Assembly: GCF_000832125.1 (NCBI RefSeq)
Contig: NZ_JPRK01000007.1
Location: 62,001-126,000, forward strand
Length of the DNA stretch: 64,000 nt
From: Flavobacterium hibernum
GTDB lineage: Bacteria > Bacteroidota > Bacteroidia > Flavobacteriales > Flavobacteriaceae
Direction: 5' to 3'
Every line of letters starts with the position of its first letter. Positions within the stretch are counted from its first letter, which is position 1. The notes beneath the pieces are model-generated. The model saw only the letters and a program-made list of their open reading frames with translations. It had not been told where the DNA came from and ran no database searches. This document shows, piece after piece, positions 43,908 through 51,838 of the stretch. The translations under genes were made by a program, and so were the position numbers.

Positions 43908-43940
43908 AAATCTAAAATCTAAAATCAGAAATCTAAAATA
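43908..43940 (+). repeat. AATCTAA heptamer tandem before hisS
   Basis: AAATCTAAAATCTAAAATC then AGAAATCTAAAAT ends 8 bp before the hisS ATG. Confidence 0.6.
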
Positions 43941-43948
43941 AAAAAGAG

Positions 43949-45376
43949 ATGGCTTCAAAACCAAGCATACCACAAGGAACAAGAGATTTTTCGCCAGCAG
44001 AGGTGTCAAAACGTCAATATATTATTCAGACAATAAAAAGTAATTTTGAGAAATTTGGTTTTCAGCCTATAGAAACTCCTTCGTTTGAAAATTCAGATAC
44101 CTTAATGGGAAAATATGGAGAAGAAGGAGATCGTTTGATTTTTAAAATATTAAACTCAGGTAATTTTTTCTTCAACAAAAATAAAATTGAATTACCGGAA
44201 TCTATAGAAGCTTTACAATCTAACTCGGCAGAAACAATTGATCTGAGTCAAAGAATTGAATTGAATAAATTTACAGGAAAAATTTCTGAAAAAGCTTTAC
44301 GTTATGACTTAACAGTTCCGTTTGCGAGATACGTTGTACAGCACCAAAACGAAATTGAATTTCCTTTTAAAAGATATCAAATTCAACCCGTTTGGAGAGC
44401 TGATAGACCACAAAGAGGGCGTTACAGAGAATTTTATCAATGTGATGCCGATGTTGTAGGTTCAAAATCATTATGGCAAGAAGTAGAGTTGGTACAATTG
44501 TACGATACAGTTTTTACCTCTTTAGGATTAGAAGGTGTAACTATTAAAATTAATAATAGAAAAATATTATCTGGAATTGCCGAAGTTATTGGCGCATCGG
44601 ATAAATTGATCGATTTTACAGTGGCACTTGATAAATTAGATAAAATTGGAGAAGACGGGGTAAAGAAAGAAATGATAGAAAAAGGTATCGCTGAAGAAGC
44701 GTTAGTTAAAGTTCAGCCACTCTTTAACTTTACCGGGACATTTGCAGATAAAATTAGTCAGCTTTCAGATCTATTAGCAGAATCTGAAGAGGGAATGAAA
44801 GGTGTTGAGGAATTGAAATTTATTTGTGACAATGTGGCAACTTTAGGATTGGCAACCGCGACATTAGATCTTGATGTGACTCTTGCTCGTGGATTAAATT
44901 ATTACACGGGAGCTATTTTTGAAGTAGCTGCGCCAAAAACCGTTTCGATGGGTTCTATTGGTGGTGGTGGAAGATATGACGATTTGACTGGTATTTTTGG
45001 TTTAAAAAATATGAGCGGAGTTGGAATTTCTTTTGGCCTTGATCGTATTTATTTAGTTTTGGAAGAATTGCAATTGTTCCCTGAGACAGTAGCGGCAACA
45101 TCAAAAGCATTGTTTATTAATTATGGAGATGCAGAAGCTTTATATGCTTCGCAAGCCATTCAGAAATTGAGAAAAGAAAATGTAAAAGTAGAATTGTATC
45201 CAGATAATGTAAAAGTGGGGAAACAATTTCAATATGCAGATAAACGTTTAATTCCGTTTGCAGTAATTGCTGGAGAACAGGAAATGGCATCAAATACGTA
45301 CTCACTTAAAAATTTAGTTTCAGGAGAGCAAATTTCTGTTGGTTTTGAAGGATTGAAAGCTGCTTTACTAGCTTAA
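43949..45376 (+). CDS. hisS: Histidyl-tRNA synthetase
   Basis: A 475-residue class II synthetase. Motif 1 region starts at QGTRDFSPAEVSKRQYII, motif 2 is RYQIQPVWRADRPQRGRYRE (about residues 140-159), the histidine-binding HisA-like motif LARGLNYYTGAIFEV is near 312, and motif 3 GVGISFGLDRI near 355; the C-terminal anticodon-binding domain follows. It charges tRNA-His. About 50 residues longer than E. coli HisS, in line with Bacteroidota/eukaryote-type HisRS. Confidence 0.97.
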   Translation: MASKPSIPQGTRDFSPAEVSKRQYIIQTIKSNFEKFGFQPIETPSFENSDTLMGKYGEEGDRLIFKILNSGNFFFNKNKIELPESIEALQSNSAETIDLSQRIELNKFTGKISEKALRYDLTVPFARYVVQHQNEIEFPFKRYQIQPVWRADRPQRGRYREFYQCDADVVGSKSLWQEVELVQLYDTVFTSLGLEGVTIKINNRKILSGIAEVIGASDKLIDFTVALDKLDKIGEDGVKKEMIEKGIAEEALVKVQPLFNFTGTFADKISQLSDLLAESEEGMKGVEELKFICDNVATLGLATATLDLDVTLARGLNYYTGAIFEVAAPKTVSMGSIGGGGRYDDLTGIFGLKNMSGVGISFGLDRIYLVLEELQLFPETVAATSKALFINYGDAEALYASQAIQKLRKENVKVELYPDNVKVGKQFQYADKRLIPFAVIAGEQEMASNTYSLKNLVSGEQISVGFEGLKAALLA

Positions 45377-45429
45377 GATTTTAACTGCAAAGTGCACTAA
45401 TATTTAATTTTACTTCACGCATAGAAAAT

Positions 45430-45477
45430 ACAAAGTTCGCAAAGCTAGATCAACACAAAGCTTTGCGAATTTTGTGT
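45430..45477. repeat. Inverted repeat of the CAAAGTTCGCAAAG family, copy 1
   Basis: ACAAAGTTCGCAAAGC (from 45430) pairs with GCTTTGCGAATTTTGTG around a 14-nt loop with one mismatch. It belongs to the same family as the adjacent, better element at 45499-45547. Confidence 0.65.
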
Positions 45478-45498
45478 TTTTATAAAACCAGACTTTTA

Positions 45499-45547
45499 AA
45501 AAACTTTGCGAACTTTGCGGTTATTTCGCAAAGTTCGCAAAGTTTTT
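45499..45547. repeat. Perfect 21-bp inverted repeat of the CAAAGTTCGCAAAG family, copy 2
   Basis: The left arm AAAAACTTTGCGAACTTTGC plus G (45499-45519) and the right arm (45527-45547) are exact complements around a 7-nt loop, ending in T5. The arm itself contains a direct repeat of CTTTGCGAA. It could stop hisS transcription. Confidence 0.75.
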
Positions 45548-45694
45548 GTTTTGAATGAAAAATAAAAAAATCACAAAGTTCTGAAAGTGATTGTGTTAAT
45601 AAATCTCAGCCTTTATCTGCTTGAATCTTTTTAAAATTTGCCTGAAATAGTTGGTAGAAAAGAAAAAAAAGCCTTTAATTTGCGGCCTTGAGTT

Positions 45695-45765
45695 ACGGGC
45701 GTAGTTCAAGGGTAGAATAGCGGTCTCCAAAACCGTTGATGGGGGTTCGAATCCCTCCGCCCGTG
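45695..45765 (+). tRNA. tRNA-Trp (CCA anticodon)
   Basis: A complete cloverleaf: acceptor stem ACGGGCG/CGCCCGT, anticodon stem GCGGT/ACCGT with loop CTCCAAA (anticodon CCA at 45727-45729), and T-loop GGTTCGAATCC. The discriminator is G; the CCA end is not fully encoded. It is followed by a terminator, so it is a single-tRNA transcript. TTTAATTTGCGG about 20 bp upstream is close to a -7 box. Confidence 0.96.
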
Positions 45766-45836
45766 CAAAAAAATGTCAAATAACAATCATTATTAATTGT
45801 TTGTCAAAGGCCTTAGATTGGTAAAGGCAAAAGAAT

Positions 45837-45874
45837 AAAAAAAAGCTTCATCTAAAATAGGTGAAGCTTTTTTT
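45837..45874 (+). terminator. Terminator downstream of tRNA-Trp
   Basis: AAAAAAAGCTTCA and a complementary GTGAAGCTTTTTTT form a stem with a strong T-run. Confidence 0.8.
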
Positions 45875-46060
45875 AATATAAGGTAAACTTGAATTAATAA
45901 TTATTTATAAAGCCGAGGCTAAACCCTTAAATTCAATTTTGATAGGTAATAATTTAGACTCAAATATACTTTAAACTAAAACGTAATAGTCTTAAAATTA
46001 TACTAAATTTTAAAAGTTAGGTTTCGTTTTTTAAGTGGCTCAGTTTTAATAAAGTGACAA

Positions 46061-46093
46061 TTTGACATTTTAAAAGGTTTGGCAGTACTTTTG
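46061..46093 (+). promoter_or_regulatory. Bacteroidota-type promoter of grpE-dnaJ
   Basis: TTTG at 46061-46064 (-33 box) and TACTTTTG at 46086-46093 (-7 box) are separated by 21 bp, within the usual range. This is the best two-box promoter I found, ending 23 bp before the grpE ATG. Confidence 0.6.
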
Positions 46094-46116
46094 CAATCCA
46101 ACAGAAAGAATAAAAA

Positions 46117-46695
46117 ATGAAGTTTAAGAATATTTTTAAAAATAAAAGTAATATGACTACGGAAAATACAGAGTTCGATCAGGAATTAGATGATGTAACG
46201 TTAGAGAACAACGCCAACGGTGAACAATTAATTGTTGAAGAATTAAGTGTTGAAGAGCAATTGGCTCAAGACTTGGCAAAAGAAAAAGATAAGTTTTTGA
46301 GACTATTTGCTGAATTTGAAAATTACAAAAAAAGAACTTCAAAAGAACGTATCGATTTATTTAAAACAGCAAATCAAGACGTTTTATTAGCGATGCTTCC
46401 TGTTTTAGATGATTTCGACAGAGCGATTGTAGAGATCAACAAATCTGATGATGAGAATTTGAAAAAAGGTGTTGAGTTGATTCATGAAAAATTAAAAAAC
46501 ACTTTAGTTTCTAAAGGTTTAGAGCAAATTGAAGTAAGAGCAGGAGATGCTTTTAATGCAGATTTTGCTGAGGCAATTACCCAAATTCCAGCTCCGTCTG
46601 AGAAATTAAAAGGGAAAATTGTTGATGTTATTGAAAAAGGATACAAATTAGGAGACAAGATTATTCGTTTCCCTAAAGTTGTAACTGGAAACTAA
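46117..46695 (+). CDS. grpE: GrpE, nucleotide exchange factor for DnaK
   Basis: A 192-residue GrpE: acidic disordered N-terminus, long coiled coil (about residues 50-100; DKFLRLFAEFENYKKRTSKE) and C-terminal beta domain (GAFNADFAEAITQIPAPSE-type, IIRFPKVVTGN at the end). It releases ADP from DnaK. An internal ATG at residue 13 (MTTENTEF) could be the true start, removing a basic leader. It is followed 79 bp later by dnaJ; dnaK is not in the window. Confidence 0.95.
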   Translation: MKFKNIFKNKSNMTTENTEFDQELDDVTLENNANGEQLIVEELSVEEQLAQDLAKEKDKFLRLFAEFENYKKRTSKERIDLFKTANQDVLLAMLPVLDDFDRAIVEINKSDDENLKKGVELIHEKLKNTLVSKGLEQIEVRAGDAFNADFAEAITQIPAPSEKLKGKIVDVIEKGYKLGDKIIRFPKVVTGN

Positions 46696-46774
46696 AAAAT
46701 GCAAATAAAATATTTTGAAGTTCAGAAGTTTAATAACTGAAGTTTAAGATTAAAGATTTGGAATTTATTCAATT

Positions 46775-47890
46775 ATGAAAAAAGATTTTTACGAAATACT
46801 AAGCATTTCAAAAAGTGCTGATGCTGTCGAAATTAAAAAAGCTTACCGAAAAAGTGCGCTAAAATATCACCCGGATAAAAATCCAGGCGACAAAGAGGCA
46901 GAAGAAAACTTTAAATTAGCGGCAGAAGCTTATGAAGTTTTAAGTGATCCGCAAAAAAAAGCAAAATACGACCAATACGGACATCAAGCATTTGATGGTT
47001 CTGGCGGATTTGGCGGTGGTGGCCATGGTGGTATGAATATGGATGACATTTTCAGCCAGTTTGGTGACATTTTTGGTGGCGGATTCGGCGGATTTGGTGG
47101 CGGCGGAGGCGGTGGTCCTCGTCGTGCTAAAGGAAGCAATCTTCGAATTAAAGTAAAATTGACTTTAGAAGAAATTGCAAATGGTGTTGAGAAAAAAGTA
47201 AAAGTTAAACGTAAAGTTCAGGCTAAAGGAGTAACATACAAAACTTGTTCGACTTGTAACGGTCAAGGACAGGTAATGCGTGTAACTAATACCATTTTAG
47301 GAAGAATGCAATCTGCGTCAACTTGTCCTACTTGTGGCGGTTCAGGTCAGATTTTAGATAAAAGACCATCTGAAGCAGATGCTCAAGGAATGATTTTGGA
47401 AGATGAAACAGTATCAATCAAAATTCCTGCTGGTGTTGTCGATGGTATGCAATTAAAAGTTTCGAACAAAGGAAACGATGCTCCCGGAAATAGTATTCCT
47501 GGTGATTTGATTGTAGCAATCGAAGAATTGGAACACGAATTTTTGAAGCGTGAAGGTGAAAATATTCACTACGATTTATACATTAGTTTTCCAGAAGCTG
47601 TTTTAGGAGTTTCGAAAGATATCGAAGCCATCAACGGAAAAGTTCGTATTAAGTTGGAAGAAGGAATTCAGTCTGGAAAAATCTTAAGATTAAAAGGAAA
47701 AGGAATTCCAAGCATCAACGGATACGGAAGCGGAGATTTATTGGTACATGTAAATGTTTGGACTCCAAAAACGTTGAATAAAGAGCAAAAACAATTTTTT
47801 GAAAACGCTCTAAACGACGAACATTTTGTTCCGAGTCCTGAAAAAACTGAAAAATCATTTTTTGAAAAAGTAAAAGATATGTTTTCATAA
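46775..47890 (+). CDS. dnaJ: Chaperone DnaJ with reduced zinc-finger domain
   Basis: A 371-residue class A J-protein. The J domain has HPD at residues 32-34; a long Gly/Phe region spans about 72-115; the C-terminal substrate-binding domains follow. The zinc region has only two of the four canonical CxxCxGxG repeats: CSTCNGQG (158-165) and CPTCGGSG (184-191). They correspond to repeats 2 and 3 (zinc centre II), while repeats 1 and 4 (centre I) are missing, with KGVTYKT and ILDKRP in their place. It forms an operon with grpE and ends at a strong terminator. Confidence 0.95.
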   Translation: MKKDFYEILSISKSADAVEIKKAYRKSALKYHPDKNPGDKEAEENFKLAAEAYEVLSDPQKKAKYDQYGHQAFDGSGGFGGGGHGGMNMDDIFSQFGDIFGGGFGGFGGGGGGGPRRAKGSNLRIKVKLTLEEIANGVEKKVKVKRKVQAKGVTYKTCSTCNGQGQVMRVTNTILGRMQSASTCPTCGGSGQILDKRPSEADAQGMILEDETVSIKIPAGVVDGMQLKVSNKGNDAPGNSIPGDLIVAIEELEHEFLKREGENIHYDLYISFPEAVLGVSKDIEAINGKVRIKLEEGIQSGKILRLKGKGIPSINGYGSGDLLVHVNVWTPKTLNKEQKQFFENALNDEHFVPSPEKTEKSFFEKVKDMFS

Positions 47891-47925
47891 GCTGAACTTT
47901 TCTAAAATGTTTAAATAATAAATTT

Positions 47926-47962
47926 AAAAACCCATTCTAGTGTAAATTAGAATGGGTTTTTT
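47926..47962 (+). terminator. Terminator of grpE-dnaJ
   Basis: AAAAACCCATTCTA and TAGAATGGGTTTTTT form a perfect 14-bp stem about 36 bp after the dnaJ stop. Confidence 0.88.
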
Positions 47963-48055
47963 GTATTAATAGTGTAAACTTTCGCTGCGAATTATTTACT
48001 TTTACACACGCAATACCATAAAGGTCAAACTGACTAGGAAAATCTTAAAAATAGC

Positions 48056-48976
48056 ATGAGCAACTTACTCGAAGTACATAAAGTCGTAAAACAATACGGT
48101 GATTATGTAGCGCTTAACGAAGTTTCATTAAATGTGCCAAAAGGTAGTATTTATGGGTTATTAGGCCCGAATGGAGCTGGAAAAACCTCTCTTATCCGAA
48201 TCATCAATCAAATTACATTGCCAGATAGTGGCGAAATAATTTTAGATGGAGAAAAACTGCAGCCAAAACATGTGCAAACCATTGGCTATCTTCCAGAAGA
48301 AAGAGGTTTGTATACCTCTATGAAAGTGGGCGAACAATGTTTGTATTTGGCACAAATGAAAGGACTTTCTAAAGCCGAAGCAAAACTGCAATTAGAGTAC
48401 TGGTTTGATCGTTTAGGAATTCAGGGTTGGTGGAACAAAAAAATCCAGGAACTTTCTAAAGGAATGGCGCAAAAAATTCAGTTTGTAGTTTGCGTATTGC
48501 ACAAACCAAAGCTGTTGATTTTTGATGAACCTTTTTCAGGATTTGATCCCGTAAATGCAAATGTCATAAAAGATGAAATTTTGGCATTGAAGGAGCAAGG
48601 CGCTACAATTATTTTTTCGACACATAGAATGGAAAGTGTAGAAGAACTTTGCGATCATATTGCTTTAATTCATAAATCGAATAAATTAATAGAAGGAAAA
48701 CTTAGCGATGTAAAACGTCAGTTTAGAACCAATAGTTTTGAAGTTGGTATTTTGACAGATAATGTCGAAGGTTTAATGTACGATATCACACAAAAATTTA
48801 CCGTTTCGCCAGCAAGTTTTAAATCATTAAATGATGATTTAAAGTTAGATATTCAGATTGGAAATGCAACACCAAACGAATTACTAAACATTCTGACACA
48901 ACGTGGACAAGTGACGCATTTTGTAGAAAAAATTCCAAATGTAAACGATATTTTTATTCAAACAGTAACTTCGTAG
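48056..48976 (+). CDS. ABC-2 type exporter ATP-binding protein (NatA-like)
   Basis: A 306-residue ABC ATPase. Walker A GPNGAGKT (residues 37-44), Q-loop region YLPEERGLYTSM (about 80), signature LSKGMAQK (near 140), Walker B LLIFDEPFSGFD (near 160) and the switch His in STHR. The C-terminal extension (DUF4162-like) and SGFD-type D-loop are typical of NatA/ABC-2 exporters. It pairs with the permease encoded next. Confidence 0.93.
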   Translation: MSNLLEVHKVVKQYGDYVALNEVSLNVPKGSIYGLLGPNGAGKTSLIRIINQITLPDSGEIILDGEKLQPKHVQTIGYLPEERGLYTSMKVGEQCLYLAQMKGLSKAEAKLQLEYWFDRLGIQGWWNKKIQELSKGMAQKIQFVVCVLHKPKLLIFDEPFSGFDPVNANVIKDEILALKEQGATIIFSTHRMESVEELCDHIALIHKSNKLIEGKLSDVKRQFRTNSFEVGILTDNVEGLMYDITQKFTVSPASFKSLNDDLKLDIQIGNATPNELLNILTQRGQVTHFVEKIPNVNDIFIQTVTS

Positions 48977-49035
48977 ATCTTTAGATCATTAGACTGGCTT
49001 AGATTTTTAGACTGATGTTAGAAGTCAAAAAAATA

Positions 49036-49095
49036 ATCTGAGAAGTCTAACGAAAGTCTAAAAATCTAAGAAGTCTAAAATCTAAAATCTAAAAT
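49036..49095 (+). repeat. AATCTAA heptamer tandem before the ABC-2 permease
   Basis: Eight or so irregular units (AATCTGAG, AAGTCTAA, AAATCTAAG, AAAATCTAAAATCTAAAAT) fill the 3' half of the intergenic gap and end 6 bp before the ATG at 49101. This is the longest array of the family here. Confidence 0.65.
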
Positions 49096-49100
49096 TATTT

Positions 49101-50417
49101 ATGAGCATCATCTCGTTGATTATAAAAAGAGAATTTATTGCAAAAGTTCGCAATAAATCTTTTGTTGTTATGACTTTTTTAAGTCCGCTATTGTTTGTTG
49201 CGATAGCTGGATTTATTGGTTATTTAAGTTCGATGAAAGCTGAGACAAAACAAATTGCCATTTATGACGAAACAGGTTTGTTTGCCAATGATTTTGTAAA
49301 ACAGAATAAGAAAGATGGGGAATTTAAATATCTGAATCTGTCAGAAATTGATGTAAAAGCTTTAAAAGATAGTATAACCAAAGAAAGTTTTAATGGTTTA
49401 ATCATTATCCCAAAGACAAACAATTTAAAAGATTTAGAAACTAAAATCGAATATGTTTCAAACAATAGTCCGAGTATTATTTTTATCGAGAAAACTCAAG
49501 ATATTATTGGCGAAAAAATCACAAAGCTTAATTTAGAAAAAGCAAAATTAGATACATTGGCCATTAAAAAAGCTCAGGCTGATGTTAGTATTCACTTGGC
49601 GAAAACATCAGGAGAAGAAAGTTTAAAAGGACTAAATGAAATAAAAATTGGAATTGGAGGTGCATTTGGTTATCTCATCATGATGTTTATTATCATTTAC
49701 GGAAATATGGTAATGCGAAGCGTTATCGAAGAAAAAACAAACCGAATAATCGAAATCATCATTTCATCAGTAAAACCATTTCAGTTAATGATTGGAAAAA
49801 TTGTTGGAACTTCGCTTGCAGGATTATTACAATTTATGATTTGGGCGATAATTGGTCTGGCATTAATGTTTGCAGCTTCGGCGTTTTTTGGCGTAAATGT
49901 TGGGCCAACGGCAAAAATTCCACCAGAATTAATGCACAGCGCGCAACAAGAGTTTTCAGGATCAGCACAAATGTATATTAGCGAATTATGGAATTTACCT
50001 ATTGCAAGTATCTTAATTGGTTTTGTAATTTATTTTATAGGAGGTTACTTTTTATACAGTTCGTTTTATGCCGCAATTGGAGCCGCAGTTGATAATCAAA
50101 CAGATTCTCAGCAATTTCTTTTGCCTATCATAATGCCACTTATTTTAAGTGTTTATATCGGATTTTTTACGGTTGTAAATGATCCGCACGGAACAATTGC
50201 AGTTGTGTTTTCAATGATTCCGCTTACTTCGCCAATCGTAATGTTGATGAGATTACCGTTTGGAGTGCCGTGGTGGCAAATCGCGATTTCGGTATCATTA
50301 TTGTTTGCTACCTTTTTCCTAGTTGTTTGGTTCGCTGCAAAAATTTACCGAGTAGGTATTTTAATGTACGGCAAAAAACCAACCTGGAAAGAATTATATA
50401 GATGGCTGAAGTATTAG
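49101..50417 (+). CDS. ABC-2 type exporter permease (NatB-like)
   Basis: A 438-residue permease: one N-terminal helix (about residues 22-44), a large extracytoplasmic domain, then five helices (from about 190). IEEKTNRIIEIIISSVKPFQLMIGKI (about 207-232, here noted as EEKTNRIIEIIISSVKP) is the conserved NatB/ABC-2 coupling motif. It exports an unknown substrate; relatives handle sodium or antibiotics. It is 124 bp downstream of its ATPase. Confidence 0.92.
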   Translation: MSIISLIIKREFIAKVRNKSFVVMTFLSPLLFVAIAGFIGYLSSMKAETKQIAIYDETGLFANDFVKQNKKDGEFKYLNLSEIDVKALKDSITKESFNGLIIIPKTNNLKDLETKIEYVSNNSPSIIFIEKTQDIIGEKITKLNLEKAKLDTLAIKKAQADVSIHLAKTSGEESLKGLNEIKIGIGGAFGYLIMMFIIIYGNMVMRSVIEEKTNRIIEIIISSVKPFQLMIGKIVGTSLAGLLQFMIWAIIGLALMFAASAFFGVNVGPTAKIPPELMHSAQQEFSGSAQMYISELWNLPIASILIGFVIYFIGGYFLYSSFYAAIGAAVDNQTDSQQFLLPIIMPLILSVYIGFFTVVNDPHGTIAVVFSMIPLTSPIVMLMRLPFGVPWWQIAISVSLLFATFFLVVWFAAKIYRVGILMYGKKPTWKELYRWLKY

Positions 50418-50430
50418 TGTTTAAAAAGTT

Positions 50431-50613
50431 ACAAAGATTCAGAGTGACAAAGGCTCAAAGGTTTTTGAATTTGAATTTTTAGTAACTTAGAATAGATAAC
50501 TTTAAGATCACGCTAAGCATAAAAGAGATAATACGAATAACAGGTTAAAAAGGCAACAATAGCGACAAAGATCTTAAACTTTGTACCTCTGAACCTTTGC
50601 GACTTTGAACCTT
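50431..50613. repeat. AACCTTTG-family inverted repeat between permease and regulator
   Basis: The left arm (GTTACAAAGATTCAGAG, then GACAAAGGCTCAAAGGTT) and the right arm (AACTTTGTACCTCTGAACC, then TTTGCGACTTTGAACCTT) are imperfect complements. A single-arm relative is at 15178-15222. Confidence 0.5.
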
Positions 50614-50624
50614 AAGAAAAGAGA

Positions 50625-51788
50625 ATGAGTAAAATACTAATTATAGAAGACGAAGCATCGATTAGAAGAGTTTTGGTAAAAATTTTATCAGAAGAAAATG
50701 ATGCGTATCAGGTTGATGAAGCAGAAGATGGTGTCGTAGGTCTTGAAAAAATAAAAAACAACGATTACGATTTGGTTTTGTGCGATATAAAAATGCCAAA
50801 AATGGATGGTGTTGAAGTTTTAGAAGCGGCCAAAAAAATCAAACCAGAAATACCAATGGTTATGATTTCTGGTCACGGAGATATGGAAACAGCAATTCAC
50901 ACTATGCGTTTAGGAGCATTTGATTATATCTCAAAGCCACCAGATTTAAATCGTTTATTGAATACAGTTCGCAATGCTTTAGATAAAAAACAACTAGTAG
51001 TTGAAAATAAAATTCTGAAGAAAAAAGTTAGTAAAAACTACGAAATGGTTGGCGAAAGTGAAGCTATTAATCATATAAAAATGATGATTGATAAAGTTGC
51101 TCAGACTGAAGCCAGAGTTTTAATTACTGGACCAAACGGAACCGGAAAAGAATTAGTGGCGCATCAATTACATGAAAAAAGCGAACGTGCTAATTTCCCT
51201 TTAATCGAAGTAAACTGTGCTGCGATTCCAAGTGAATTAATCGAAAGCGAATTGTTTGGTCACGTAAAAGGAGCTTTTACATCGGCAGTAAAAGATCGTG
51301 CAGGAAAGTTTGAAGCGGCAGACAAAGGAACTATTTTCTTAGATGAAATTGGAGATATGAGCCTTTCGGCGCAAGCCAAAGTATTACGTGCTTTACAAGA
51401 AAGTATGATTACCAGAGTGGGTGCAGAAAAAGATATAAAAGTTGATGTTCGTGTTGTGGCTGCAACCAATAAAGATTTAAAAACCGAAATTGCCGAAGGT
51501 CGTTTCCGTGAAGATTTATATCATCGTTTAGCAGTTATTTTGATAAAAGTACCGCCATTAAACGAAAGACGTGATGATATTCCGGCTTTGATAAGACACT
51601 TTGCAGAAAAAATCGCTTCGGAGCAAGGAAATGTTGTGAAAGTATTTTCGCAGCAAGCTATAAAATTATTGCAAGAATACGATTGGACAGGAAATATTCG
51701 TGAACTTCGAAATGTAGTAGAAAGATTGATTATCTTAGGTGGAACTGAAATTTCTGAAACCGACGTAAAAATGTTTGCAAGCAAATAA
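50625..51788 (+). CDS. NtrC-like response regulator, AAA+ domain but no DNA-binding domain
   Basis: A 387-residue regulator with a receiver domain (phospho-acceptor Asp54 in VLCDIKMPKMDG) and a sigma-54-activator-type AAA+ domain: Walker A GPNGTGKE (169-176), the sigma-54 contact loop as GAFTSA (216-221) instead of GAFTGA, and Walker B TIFLDEIGD. The usual Fis-type helix-turn-helix is absent: the protein ends LGGTEISETDVKMFASK right after the R-finger/lid region. NtrC itself is about 470 residues. No histidine kinase is adjacent. The DNA target cannot be inferred. Confidence 0.92.
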   Translation: MSKILIIEDEASIRRVLVKILSEENDAYQVDEAEDGVVGLEKIKNNDYDLVLCDIKMPKMDGVEVLEAAKKIKPEIPMVMISGHGDMETAIHTMRLGAFDYISKPPDLNRLLNTVRNALDKKQLVVENKILKKKVSKNYEMVGESEAINHIKMMIDKVAQTEARVLITGPNGTGKELVAHQLHEKSERANFPLIEVNCAAIPSELIESELFGHVKGAFTSAVKDRAGKFEAADKGTIFLDEIGDMSLSAQAKVLRALQESMITRVGAEKDIKVDVRVVAATNKDLKTEIAEGRFREDLYHRLAVILIKVPPLNERRDDIPALIRHFAEKIASEQGNVVKVFSQQAIKLLQEYDWTGNIRELRNVVERLIILGGTEISETDVKMFASK

Positions 51789-51807
51789 TGATTTGGTTTT
51801 CAATTTG

Positions 51808-51834
51808 AAATCTAAAATCTAAAATCTAAAATTT
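51808..51834 (+). repeat. AATCTAA heptamer tandem before the DEAD-like gene
   Basis: AAATCTAAAATCTAAAATCT continues to ATTTAGAA and reaches within 5 bp of the ATG at 51839. Confidence 0.6.
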
Positions 51835-51838
51835 AGAA

